Assembly: GCF_023101165.1 (NCBI RefSeq)
Contig: NZ_CP078076.1
Location: 2,294,001 to 2,358,000 of the forward strand
Direction of reading: 5' to 3'
DNA: 64,000 nt
Origin: Microbacterium sufflavum
GTDB lineage: Bacteria > Actinomycetota > Actinomycetes > Actinomycetales > Microbacteriaceae
Made by a program: the position numbers and the translations under genes. Numbering within the stretch: the first letter of the stretch is position 1; each line of letters starts with the position of its first letter. A model generated the notes under the pieces. That model was given only the letters and a program-made list of their open reading frames with translations, did not search any database and was not told where the DNA came from. Below, in pieces: positions 49,814 through 57,692 of this stretch.

Positions 49814-52255
49814 ATGTCTCGACGTGCCCCACGCTCGCGAAACACCCTGAGGACCTCCCGACTCCTCACCTGTTTCCTCGCCGTCTCCGCCCTCCTCGTC
49901 GGCACCGTCGTGCCGGCCACCGCCGCGACGGCCGCCGCTTCCGCTTCCGCGCCCGTCGCCCGCGCGGTCGGCGCCCCCGCGGCGTCGGGGATCGCGAAGA
50001 GCACGCTCGCCGGCTTCACGCCCGGCAACATCATCAGCGACGCCGTCTTCACCAACAAGGACACGATGACGGAGGCGCAGATCCAGGCTTTCTTCAACGC
50101 GCGCGTCTCGCGGTGCCTCGGCGGCACCGACGAAGACGGTCGTCCCATCGTGTGCATCAAGGACTTCAAGATGACCACGGTCACTCGGGCCGCCGACCAG
50201 TACTGCGATGGATACACCGGTGCCGCGAACGAGAGTGCCGCGCGCATCATCTACCGTGCAGCGCAGTCGTGCGGGATTAACCCGCAGGTGCTCATCGTGA
50301 TGCTCCAGAAGGAGCAGAGCCTGGTCAACCACACGTGGCCCAGCGCCTGGCGCTACGACATCGCGCTCGGACAGGGCTGCCCGGACGACGCGCCCTGCGA
50401 CCCGCAGTACGTCGGCTTCTTCCACCAGATCTACGGCGCCGCCCGCCAGATGCAGATCTACATGGAGGGCAAGTGGTTCCAGTACTACGCGCCCGGCCGC
50501 ACCTGGAACATCCTCTTCAACCCGAACCGCGCGTGCGGCTCCTCGCCGGTGTACATCGCCAACAAGGCGACCTCGGCCCTCTACTACTACACGCCGTATC
50601 AGCCGAACGCCGCGGCGCTGCGCGCCGGATACGGCGACGGCGACACCTGCTCGGCCTACGGCAACCGCAACTTCTACAACTACTTCACCGACTGGTTCGG
50701 CTCCACCCAGGCGCCCCAGGTGCCCTCGCTCGCCTCGGTCAGCTCCTCGTCGTACATGGTCGGCGTCGACAGTGCCGGCGTGCTGTGGGGATACCCGTTC
50801 GCGAAGAACGTGTGGGGCAACCGCAAGCAGCTCGCGAGCGGCCTGACCGGGGTCAGCGCGGCCATGGTGGTCGGCGATCTCGACGGCAGCGGCACGCGCG
50901 ACCTCATCATCCGCCAGGGCAACGGCGTCTCGGTGATGCGCGGCAGCGGCGCCAGCTTCTCGGCACCGCAGTCGCTGAACCTGGACTGGAGCGGCGTGGT
51001 GCTCTCCACCGCCGCGGGCGACCTCGACGGCGACGGCATCCCCGACGTGCTCACCACCGCCAAGAACGGCGACCTCATGCTGTGGCGCGGCAACGACAAG
51101 GGCGGCCTCCTGCCTGCGATCCGCGTCGGCTGGGGGTGGGCAGGCATGAACATGCTCGTCGGCAACATCGACCTCAACGGCGACGGCAACCCCGACCTCA
51201 TCGGCAGGGACGCCGCCGGTCGACTGTTCGCCTACTACGGAGACGGCGGCGGCGGCTGGACCGGCTCCCGTCAGCTCGGGCAGGGCTGGGGCGGCATGAC
51301 CGCGATCTTCGTCCCGGGCGACTTCACGGGCGACGGCGTCAACGACGTGGCGGCGCGCACCGCGAACGGCGACCTCTACATGTACCCCGGCGACGGACGG
51401 GGAGCGATCACGTCGAGCGGCAAGATCGGCAACGGCTGGCAGATCCTGTCGGCGCTGACCGGTTCGGGCGACCTCGTCACCAAGCCGCGGGCCATGCCAT
51501 CGGGCGTGGGCGACGTCGACCGTGACGGCGGACCCGACGTGCTCGGGCTCACGGCGCAGGGGAACCTCAACCTCTACCGCGGGAACGGCGCCGGTGCCTG
51601 GCGCGGCTCCCAGCAGATCGGCTCGGGGTGGACGGCGGGCGACCGACTGATCCCCATGGGCGACTTCAACGGCGACGGGTACCGCGACCTCGGTCGGGTG
51701 ACCCCCGACGGACGGCTCTGGCTGATCCCCGGTGTCGCGGGCGGCTACGGGCAGCCCGTCGTGATCGGCAACGGCTGGCAGAACCACACGCTCCTCGTGG
51801 GCGGCATCGACTTCGACGGCGACCGCAACACCGACATGATCGCGCGCAACTCCGCCGGCCACCTCGTGTACTACCGCGGTGACGGCAGGGGCGGCTGGGC
51901 GAGCCAGGCCATCCAGATCGGCTACGGCTGGGGCGGCTTCGACATGGCCGTCAACGGCGGCGACTTCGACGGCGACGGTCGGGCGGACCTCATCATGCGC
52001 ACGACCGACGCGCGCCTGTGGGTGTACCCGACCAACGGCACGGGCGGCTGGGGCACCCCGCGTCAGATCGGTGTCGGGTGGGGCGGCTTCAACGCCCTGT
52101 TCAGCCCCGGCGACTTCGACGGCGACGGCACCTCCGACCTCCTCGGGCGGCACACGAACGGCAACCTCTACCTGTTCCGCGGTGACGGCCGTGGCGGCTG
52201 GGGCGCGAGCGGCGTGATCGGGAACGGCTGGAACACGCTCACCGCCCTCGGCTGA
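49814..52255 (+). CDS. Secreted protein: putative lysozyme-like domain plus nine FG-GAP repeats (813 aa)
   Basis: A signal peptide (about residues 1-46, ending TAATAAA-like) precedes a domain at about 55-245 with INPQVLIVMLQKEQSLV, which resembles the catalytic-Glu helix of lysozyme/transglycosylase folds, and several Cys pairs. From about 300 to the end come nine repeats of roughly 47 residues, each with a calcium-type loop (for example GDLDGDGIPD, GDFNGDGYRD, GDFDGDGRAD) and a GxGW turn, making a beta-propeller-like module. There is no C-terminal anchor. ATG at 49814 (CACACT six bases before) is chosen over GTG 49778. Probably a wall or sugar-binding hydrolase. Confidence 0.82.
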   Translation: MSRRAPRSRNTLRTSRLLTCFLAVSALLVGTVVPATAATAAASASAPVARAVGAPAASGIAKSTLAGFTPGNIISDAVFTNKDTMTEAQIQAFFNARVSRCLGGTDEDGRPIVCIKDFKMTTVTRAADQYCDGYTGAANESAARIIYRAAQSCGINPQVLIVMLQKEQSLVNHTWPSAWRYDIALGQGCPDDAPCDPQYVGFFHQIYGAARQMQIYMEGKWFQYYAPGRTWNILFNPNRACGSSPVYIANKATSALYYYTPYQPNAAALRAGYGDGDTCSAYGNRNFYNYFTDWFGSTQAPQVPSLASVSSSSYMVGVDSAGVLWGYPFAKNVWGNRKQLASGLTGVSAAMVVGDLDGSGTRDLIIRQGNGVSVMRGSGASFSAPQSLNLDWSGVVLSTAAGDLDGDGIPDVLTTAKNGDLMLWRGNDKGGLLPAIRVGWGWAGMNMLVGNIDLNGDGNPDLIGRDAAGRLFAYYGDGGGGWTGSRQLGQGWGGMTAIFVPGDFTGDGVNDVAARTANGDLYMYPGDGRGAITSSGKIGNGWQILSALTGSGDLVTKPRAMPSGVGDVDRDGGPDVLGLTAQGNLNLYRGNGAGAWRGSQQIGSGWTAGDRLIPMGDFNGDGYRDLGRVTPDGRLWLIPGVAGGYGQPVVIGNGWQNHTLLVGGIDFDGDRNTDMIARNSAGHLVYYRGDGRGGWASQAIQIGYGWGGFDMAVNGGDFDGDGRADLIMRTTDARLWVYPTNGTGGWGTPRQIGVGWGGFNALFSPGDFDGDGTSDLLGRHTNGNLYLFRGDGRGGWGASGVIGNGWNTLTALG

Positions 52256-52288
52256 GCGCGTGCCGTGAAGGCGTCCGGACGGGTGCCA

Positions 52289-52294
52289 TAGGAT
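52289..52294 (+). promoter_or_regulatory. -10 box of the exporter operon
   Basis: TAGGAT ends six bases before a GTG at 52301 that opens a mini-ORF, and 36 bases before the permease ATG. A GTGAAG at about 52265 could serve as a weak -35 box with an 18-base spacer. Confidence 0.6.
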
Positions 52295-52300
52295 ACTGGA

Positions 52301-52330
52301 GTGCGCCGCGGCGACCGCCGCCGCAGCTGA
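52301..52330 (+). CDS. Candidate leaderless arginine-rich mini-ORF (9 aa)
   Basis: GTG CGC CGC GGC GAC CGC CGC CGC AGC TGA codes MRRGDRRRS. Its GTG sits six bases after the TAGGAT box, and its stop abuts the ATG of the permease (TGAATG). The permease ATG lacks a ribosome site, so reinitiation after this peptide would explain its translation. Five of nine codons are CGC Arg, so ribosome speed here could respond to arginine supply. No direct proof of translation. Confidence 0.45.
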   Translation: MRRGDRRRS

Positions 52331-53245
52331 ATGAGTGGGGCCGTGACAGATACCCGAGATCTTTTCGCCGTCGTCCCGCGTTCCTCCTTCGACACCCCCG
52401 GCACGAGTCGCGGTCTGATCGATGTGGTGCGCTGGCGGTATCTGCTGTACCTGCTCGTGCGGACCGGCGTCACCACCCGCTACCGCAACTCGGTGCTCGG
52501 CTGGACCTGGTCGTACGTGCGACCCGGGGCGCAGTTCCTGGTGTTCTGGGTGGTCCTCGGACTGTTCCTCAGCCTGAACAGGAACATCGAGAGCTACCCC
52601 GTCTACCTGTTCTCGGGCATCGTCGTCATCAACCTCTTCTCCGAGGCGTTCAAGAACGCGACGACGTCGATCGTGAACAACGCCCCGCTCGTGCGGAAGG
52701 TGTTCCTGCCGCGGCAGCTCTTCGCCGTCTCCGCTGTGCTGGTGGCGTTCATCCACTTCCTCCCGCAGCTGGCTCTGCTGCTGATCGTGTGCCTCTTCCT
52801 CGGCTGGATCCCCGGGATCACCGTGATCTCGGTGCTCGCCGTGCTGGCGGGCATCGTCATCGTCACGCTGTTCGCGCTGGGGCTCGGCCTGTTCTTCGGC
52901 GCGATCAACGTGCGGTTCCGTGACGCGGAGAACATCGTCGAGCTGCTGCTCCTGCTCGCGACCTGGGCCTCGCCCGTGCTCTACGCGTGGACGATGGTGC
53001 AGGAGGCCGTCCGCACGCTCGGCTGGCCGGACTGGATCCTCGAGCTCTACATGCTCAACCCGATCACGCAGGGCGTCGAGCTGTTCCACTACGCCTTCTG
53101 GCGTCCGGTCACCGAGACGACCATGCCGCTGCCGCCCGGCCTCGGCTGGAACACGCTGTGGACGTTCCTGATCGCCCTGGGCACGCTGCTGATCGGGCAG
53201 CTCGTCTTCCGCCGACTTGAGGGAAGGTTCGCGCAGGACCTATGA
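52331..53245 (+). CDS. ABC exporter permease, TagG/Wzm type (304 aa)
   Basis: Moves a lipid-linked wall polysaccharide across the membrane. An amphipathic N-terminus (RYLLYLLVRTGVTTRYRNS) is followed by VLGWTWSYVRPGAQFLVFWV and about six membrane helices, the ABC-2 polysaccharide/polyol-phosphate exporter layout. ATG at 52331 abuts the mini-ORF stop; a GTG at 52343 with GTGGGG upstream is an alternative giving MTDTRDLF. Its stop overlaps the ATPase ATG (ATGA). Confidence 0.92.
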   Translation: MSGAVTDTRDLFAVVPRSSFDTPGTSRGLIDVVRWRYLLYLLVRTGVTTRYRNSVLGWTWSYVRPGAQFLVFWVVLGLFLSLNRNIESYPVYLFSGIVVINLFSEAFKNATTSIVNNAPLVRKVFLPRQLFAVSAVLVAFIHFLPQLALLLIVCLFLGWIPGITVISVLAVLAGIVIVTLFALGLGLFFGAINVRFRDAENIVELLLLLATWASPVLYAWTMVQEAVRTLGWPDWILELYMLNPITQGVELFHYAFWRPVTETTMPLPPGLGWNTLWTFLIALGTLLIGQLVFRRLEGRFAQDL

Positions 53246-53979
53246 GTACCGCCATCGCCCCCCGCCCGAGCATCGTCGTCGACGGTGTGCGGAAGAACTT
53301 CACGCTGAACCACGCGCTGTCGCTCAAGGACACCGTGGTCGCGTGGATCCGACGTCGCAAGACCTCCAGCACCTTCGAGGCGCTCAAGGGGCTCGACCTC
53401 GTCATCAACGAGGGGGAGTCGGTCGCGATCCTCGGGCTCAACGGCTCGGGCAAGTCCACTCTCCTCAAGCTCATCTCGGGGGTCATGGAACCCGACGCGG
53501 GCGAGGTGCTCACGCGCGGCAGGGTCGCGGGTCTCATCGAGGTCGGTGCCGGCTTCCACCCCGAGCTGTCCGGGCGCGAGAACGTGTTCCTCAACGCGGC
53601 GATCCTGGGCATGCAGCGCAAGGAGATCGAGGAGCGCTACGACGAGATCGTCGCGTTCAGCGAGATCGAGCAGTTCATCGACCAGGAGGTCAAGCACTAC
53701 TCCTCCGGCATGTTCATGCGGCTCGCGTTCTCCGTGGCGATCCACGTCGAGCTGGACGTGCTGCTCGTCGACGAGATCCTGTCGGTCGGCGACGCGCCCT
53801 TCCGGGAGAAGTGCCGGCAGAAGTTCGGCGAGCTGATCGCGCAGAAGAAGACCCTCGTCGTCGTGAGCCACGACATGGAGATGGTGCGTGAGCTCTGCAC
53901 CCGAGGCGTGGTGATCAACAAGGGCGAGGTCGTGTACGACGGCGAGATCGAGGGCGCGATCGCGTTGGTCGACGAATGA
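53242..53979 (+). CDS. ABC exporter ATPase, TagH/Wzt type (245 aa)
   Basis: Energises export with the permease before it. Walker A LGLNGSGKST (about 64-73), the exporter-specific RVAGLIEVGAGFHPELSGREN, signature HYSSGMFMRLAFS, Walker B VLLVDEILSVGD and the switch His in VVSHDMEMV. The short length shows it lacks the C-terminal sugar-binding domain found in some Wzt proteins, so it is closer to the core TagH module. ATG overlaps the upstream stop; its own stop overlaps the next ATG. Confidence 0.94.
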   Translation: MSTAIAPRPSIVVDGVRKNFTLNHALSLKDTVVAWIRRRKTSSTFEALKGLDLVINEGESVAILGLNGSGKSTLLKLISGVMEPDAGEVLTRGRVAGLIEVGAGFHPELSGRENVFLNAAILGMQRKEIEERYDEIVAFSEIEQFIDQEVKHYSSGMFMRLAFSVAIHVELDVLLVDEILSVGDAPFREKCRQKFGELIAQKKTLVVVSHDMEMVRELCTRGVVINKGEVVYDGEIEGAIALVDE

Positions 53980-55931
53980 TCGGCGACTGGGTCGCGCAGT
54001 CGGGGCTGATCGCCCTGACGCTCCTCGTCTTCTTCGTCCCCGGTCTTCTGCTGGGCGCCGCTCTCCGTCTGCGCGGGTTGACGCTCTGGGCGTCGGCGCC
54101 GAGCCTCTCGGTCGGCACGCTCGCGGTGCTGGCCATCGTCTTCCCGTTCCTCGGGGTGCACTGGGGTCTCGCTTCTGTCGGCATCGCGGTCGCGGTCGTC
54201 GCGGCGGTGGTGTTCGCGGTGTCGCTGCTGCTTCGTCGCGGTCGCAGCGTGGCCGACGTGCCACGACGGCAGCCGCGGCACCTCGCGCTCCTGGCCGTCG
54301 GCCTCATCGTCGGCGGCGGCCTCAACGCGGCGCGATTGATGGCGTACGTCGGCACCCCGACCGCGATCTCCCAGACGAACGACGCCGTCTTCCACCTGAA
54401 CGCGCTGCGCTGGGCCGCCGAGTCCGGCACGGTCTCGTCGCTCGACCTCTCCGGGCTGCTGGGCGGATCCACCTTCTATCCCGCGGCCTGGCACGCCATG
54501 ACCTCGCTGGTGGCTCTGGACATCGGCTCGATCCCGGTCGCGGCCAACATCGTCGCGCTGGTGATCGCCGCCGTGGTGTGGCCGCTGAGCGTGTCGCTGC
54601 TCGCCCACGTCGTCAGCCGCGGGGATGCACTGGTCACGGCGCTGGCGGCCGGGTTGTCGGCGGGCCTGATGGCGTTCCCGCAGCTCATGTTCGAGTGGGG
54701 TGTCCTGTACCCCTACGCCCTCTCGCTCGCCGTCGTCCCCGCCGCGGTCGCCCTCACGATCGTCGCGGTGCGGTCGTGGCGGGGCGCACGGCGCGGTGAA
54801 CGCCTTATGGCCGCTGCGGGTCCGGGCGTCGCCGCGCTCCTGGCGGTGACGGCGGCCACGCTGTCGCAGCCGTCGTCCGTGCTCACGTGGGGTGCGCTGG
54901 TCATGCTGTGGTTCTCCGGGAGCCTGCTGCTCGGCATCCGCCGCCCCGGCGCGCGCCCTGTGCTGCGGTGGAGCGTGATCGTGATCGGCTGGGCCGCGGT
55001 GGGCGTCGTGTGGCTCGTCCTGGCCTACCTCGCCGGACCGGTGCTGTGGCGGTCGTACCGCGGCGTGTTCGGCGCGATCGCCGACGTGCTGGTGAACAGC
55101 CACTCGCTGCTGCCCGCGGCGTGGGGGATGAGCGTGCTGCTGCTGGCCGGATTGATCGCCGCCGTGCGCGACCGGCGACTGCGGTGGCTGGCGGTGGGAT
55201 GGGCCGGGTTCTCGCTGCTCTACATCGTGAGCGTCGGCACCGACCTTCCCTTCATCAAGAGGGCCCTCACCGGTCCCTGGTACGGCGACTCCTTCCGGCT
55301 CGCGGCGATGGTGCCGATCGTCGTCGTCCCCCTCGCCGCCTTCGGCCTCGCCATGATCGTGCGGATGGTGTCCGCCGCGGTCCCGAGGCTCACGGGAGCG
55401 CGTCGCGACGCGGTCGCGCTGGTCTCGCTGGTGGTCGTCGCCGTGGTCGGGATCGTCAACGTCGCGCTCTCCCCGGTGGTGCTGCTGCGCGTCGCGGACG
55501 AGACGGACGAGCAGTCCCGCTACGCGATGAACGCCGACAGCTACCTCTCCGACGACGAGTACCGCCTGCTCACCGAGCTTCCCGACCTCGTGTCGCGGGA
55601 TTCGCTGATCATCGCGAACCCCTCCACGGGAGCCGGCTTCGCCTACGTGCTCGGGGAGCGCGACATCGTCCCCCGCACGTGGGCGCCGCCGCAGTCCGCC
55701 GCGTGGGACGTGATCGCCGCGCACCTGCGTGACGCTGCGGAGGACCCCGCGGTGTGCGAGGCCCTCGCCGCCTACGGCGACCCGGAGTACGTACTCGACT
55801 TCGGCATCGGCGGCACCGGTCCCGGCGAGTACCTCATGCCCGGCATGACCGACTTCGAGGACCGGCCGGGATTCGAGGAGGTCGCCTCGGAGGGTGACGC
55901 GAGCCTCTGGCGGATCACCGCCTGCGGCTAA
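53976..55931 (+). CDS. DUF6541-type polytopic membrane protein (651 aa)
   Basis: About twelve membrane helices from residue 7 to 500, then a soluble C-terminal domain of about 150 residues (NADSYLSDDEYRLLTELPDL, ANPSTGAGFAYVLGERDIVPR). An acidic QTNDAVFHLNALRW loop near residue 130 resembles the active-site region of GT-C glycosyltransferases. These proteins accompany polysaccharide genes in actinobacteria. The ATG overlaps the ATPase stop (ATGA), which ties it to export. Probably a lipid-phosphate-sugar-dependent GT-C enzyme, by analogy only. Confidence 0.82.
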   Translation: MIGDWVAQSGLIALTLLVFFVPGLLLGAALRLRGLTLWASAPSLSVGTLAVLAIVFPFLGVHWGLASVGIAVAVVAAVVFAVSLLLRRGRSVADVPRRQPRHLALLAVGLIVGGGLNAARLMAYVGTPTAISQTNDAVFHLNALRWAAESGTVSSLDLSGLLGGSTFYPAAWHAMTSLVALDIGSIPVAANIVALVIAAVVWPLSVSLLAHVVSRGDALVTALAAGLSAGLMAFPQLMFEWGVLYPYALSLAVVPAAVALTIVAVRSWRGARRGERLMAAAGPGVAALLAVTAATLSQPSSVLTWGALVMLWFSGSLLLGIRRPGARPVLRWSVIVIGWAAVGVVWLVLAYLAGPVLWRSYRGVFGAIADVLVNSHSLLPAAWGMSVLLLAGLIAAVRDRRLRWLAVGWAGFSLLYIVSVGTDLPFIKRALTGPWYGDSFRLAAMVPIVVVPLAAFGLAMIVRMVSAAVPRLTGARRDAVALVSLVVVAVVGIVNVALSPVVLLRVADETDEQSRYAMNADSYLSDDEYRLLTELPDLVSRDSLIIANPSTGAGFAYVLGERDIVPRTWAPPQSAAWDVIAAHLRDAAEDPAVCEALAAYGDPEYVLDFGIGGTGPGEYLMPGMTDFEDRPGFEEVASEGDASLWRITACG

Positions 55932-56308
55932 TCCTCGGGCTGGCCGTCGTCCGGGGCGGCACGACGCGCGCGATCCTGCGGGTCCTGCGACGCCTGCAGC
56001 AGCGCGAGCTTGCGCGCGAGCAGGGTGAGGCTGCGCTGCTGCGCGGCGTTCTTCCTCGACTGCGTGTAGACGAAGACCATGAAGATGACCACCAGCGCGT
56101 ACAGCAGCAGGTCGGTACCGCGCCCGACGCCCACGAGGTTCGCGACCCAGGTGAGCCACTGCGGGAACAGGATCGACACGATCGCCACGAGCACGAAGCC
56201 GCCGTACAGGAGACGGCGGATCGCCAGGTGGCTGTCCGCACCGGTCCGGCGCATGAACACGGCGCCGATGGCGATGACGGCCGCGATGAGAAGGATCTGG
56301 ATCCACAT
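55928..56308 (-). CDS. DUF2304 small membrane protein (126 aa)
   Basis: Three membrane helices (about residues 2-17, 32-50 and 66-84) and a basic C-terminal helix with Lys/Arg/Gln (ARKLALLQASQDPQDRARR). DUF2304 proteins usually sit beside a polyprenyl-phosphate GT2, as here, and may act with it. ATG at 56308 lies five bases after the stop of the GT2 gene. Its own stop (TAG, 55928-55930) overlaps the stop of the convergent DUF6541 gene. Confidence 0.88.
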   Translation of the reverse strand: MWIQILLIAAVIAIGAVFMRRTGADSHLAIRRLLYGGFVLVAIVSILFPQWLTWVANLVGVGRGTDLLLYALVVIFMVFVYTQSRKNAAQQRSLTLLARKLALLQASQDPQDRARRAAPDDGQPED

Positions 56309-56313
56309 GGCGT

Positions 56314-57000
56314 TCACCGCACGATCAGGTCGACGAGGATGTTGACGGAGTTGAGCACCGATTGGCCCTTCGATTTGGAGTAGTCGGTGTAGAGGAGCTC
56401 GACCGGGTGCTCGATCCACGGCAGCCCCGTGTCGCCGAGCTGCAGCACGATCTCGGTGGCGTGCGCCATCCGGTCCTGCTTGAGCTGCAGGCGCGCGGCG
56501 GCGTCGGCGCGGATGACGCGAAGGCCGTTGTGCGCGTCGGTGAGCTTGACGCTCGTGGTCATGTTGGTCACCCACACCGCGGTCTTCAGGATCACGCGCT
56601 TCATCCAGCCCGGGTTCGTCCGGTCGTCGAGGAAGCGCGAGCCGAACACGATCGCCGCGCCGCTGGCACGCGCCGCGGCGACCATCGCCACCGCGTCGTC
56701 GATGCGGTGCTGGCCGTCGGCATCGAAGGTCACGATGTACTCGCAGCCCGGCTGGGACAGGGCGTACTCGATGCCCGTCTGCAGGGCCGCACCCTGACCG
56801 AGGTTGATCGGGTGCTCGACGATGTGGGCTCCGGCGCGTCGTGCCACCTCCAGGGAGCCGTCGGTGGAGCCGTCGTCGATGCACACGATGTTCGGGAAGT
56901 GGGGGAGGACCCCCGCGATGACGCCGGCGATGACGCTTGCTTCGTTGTACAGCGGTACGACAACCCAGGTATGCGGGTCGGGAGTGGCTGGGTTGGTCAC
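56314..57000 (-). CDS. GT2 polyprenyl-phosphate glycosyltransferase, DPM1-like (228 aa)
   Basis: Makes polyprenyl-phosphate-sugar donors at the cytoplasmic face. VVVPLYNEASVIAGVI at the start, CIDDGSTDGSLEVA, NLGQGAALQTGIEYAL, VTFDADGQHRIDD (DxD) and GSRFLDDRTNPGWMKR. The second half (LTDAHNGLRVIRADA, LYTDYSKSKGQS) matches bacterial DPM1-like enzymes without membrane helices. GTG at 57000 has GAGGAT ending six bases upstream. It is paired with DUF2304, and its product could feed GT-C enzymes such as the DUF6541 protein. Confidence 0.92.
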   Translation of the reverse strand: MTNPATPDPHTWVVVPLYNEASVIAGVIAGVLPHFPNIVCIDDGSTDGSLEVARRAGAHIVEHPINLGQGAALQTGIEYALSQPGCEYIVTFDADGQHRIDDAVAMVAAARASGAAIVFGSRFLDDRTNPGWMKRVILKTAVWVTNMTTSVKLTDAHNGLRVIRADAAARLQLKQDRMAHATEIVLQLGDTGLPWIEHPVELLYTDYSKSKGQSVLNSVNILVDLIVR

Positions 57001-57036
57001 ACCCCTATCCTCTCAGGAAACGCCTGTGCGAGCAGA

Positions 57037-57042
57037 TAGGAT
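57037..57042 (+). promoter_or_regulatory. Probable -10 box of the uronic-acid amide operon
   Basis: TAGGAT lies 38 bases before the ATG at 57081, giving a leader of about 30 bases with GAGGAG. Confidence 0.5.
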
Positions 57043-57080
57043 GACCGAGTCCCCTTCCCGAGCCGCGAGGAGAATCCCGC

Positions 57081-57692
57081 ATGCCCTCACCGACCGACGT
57101 CCGGATCGTCGATTCGGCCGATGTGTCCCCCGAGGCGAAGATCGGAGCAGGGAGCTCGATCTGGCATCTGGCCCAGGTGAGGGAAGACGCGCAGCTCGGT
57201 GAGAACTGCATCGTCGGCCGCGGCGCCTACATCGGCACCGGTGTCGTCATGGGCGACAACTGCAAGGTGCAGAACTACGCGCTCGTGTACGAGCCCGCTC
57301 GACTCGGCGACGGCGTGTTCATCGGACCGGCCGTCGTGCTCACGAACGACACGTACCCGCGGGCGATCAACGCCGACGGCACGCAGAAGAGCGCGCACGA
57401 CTGGGAGCCCGTCGGCGTCACGATCGAGCGTGGCGCCTCGATCGGTGCCAGGGCGACCTGCGTCGCGCCCGTGACCATCGGCGCCTGGGCGACGGTGGCG
57501 GCCGGGGCCGTCGTGGTGAAGGACGTCCCCTCCTATGCGCTCGTGGCCGGGGTGCCGGCGCGCCGCATCGGCTGGGTGGGCGAAGCGGGCGTTCCCCTCA
57601 CGCGCGCCGACGACGACAAGACCTGGGTGTGCCCCGCGACCGGCGGACGGTACACCGAGACAGACGGAACACTGACCAAGGAGACCGTGTGA
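57081..57692 (+). CDS. WlbB/WbpD-type N-acetyltransferase, left-handed beta helix (203 aa)
   Basis: Acetylates the 3-amino group of a UDP-2-acetamido-3-amino-uronic acid. Hexapeptide repeats cover about residues 8-165 (IGAGSSIWHLAQV, CIVGRGAYIGTGVVMGDN, VFIGPAVVLTNDTYPRA, IGARATCVAPVTIG), followed by VAGVPARRIGWVG. Block order and the NDTYPRA loop match WbpD/WlbB. It is the first gene of a coupled trio with the aminotransferase and dehydrogenase of the same pathway. Its stop overlaps the next GTG. Confidence 0.9.
   Translation: MPSPTDVRIVDSADVSPEAKIGAGSSIWHLAQVREDAQLGENCIVGRGAYIGTGVVMGDNCKVQNYALVYEPARLGDGVFIGPAVVLTNDTYPRAINADGTQKSAHDWEPVGVTIERGASIGARATCVAPVTIGAWATVAAGAVVVKDVPSYALVAGVPARRIGWVGEAGVPLTRADDDKTWVCPATGGRYTETDGTLTKETV

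Noticed and set aside
49784..53089. 1101-codon open frame antisense to the FG-GAP protein and permease
   Set aside because: Crosses two certain genes and shows only biased composition.
53697..56306. 869-codon minus-strand frame over the ABC ATPase and DUF6541 genes
   Set aside because: Shadow; the true minus-strand gene here is the short DUF2304 gene in another frame.
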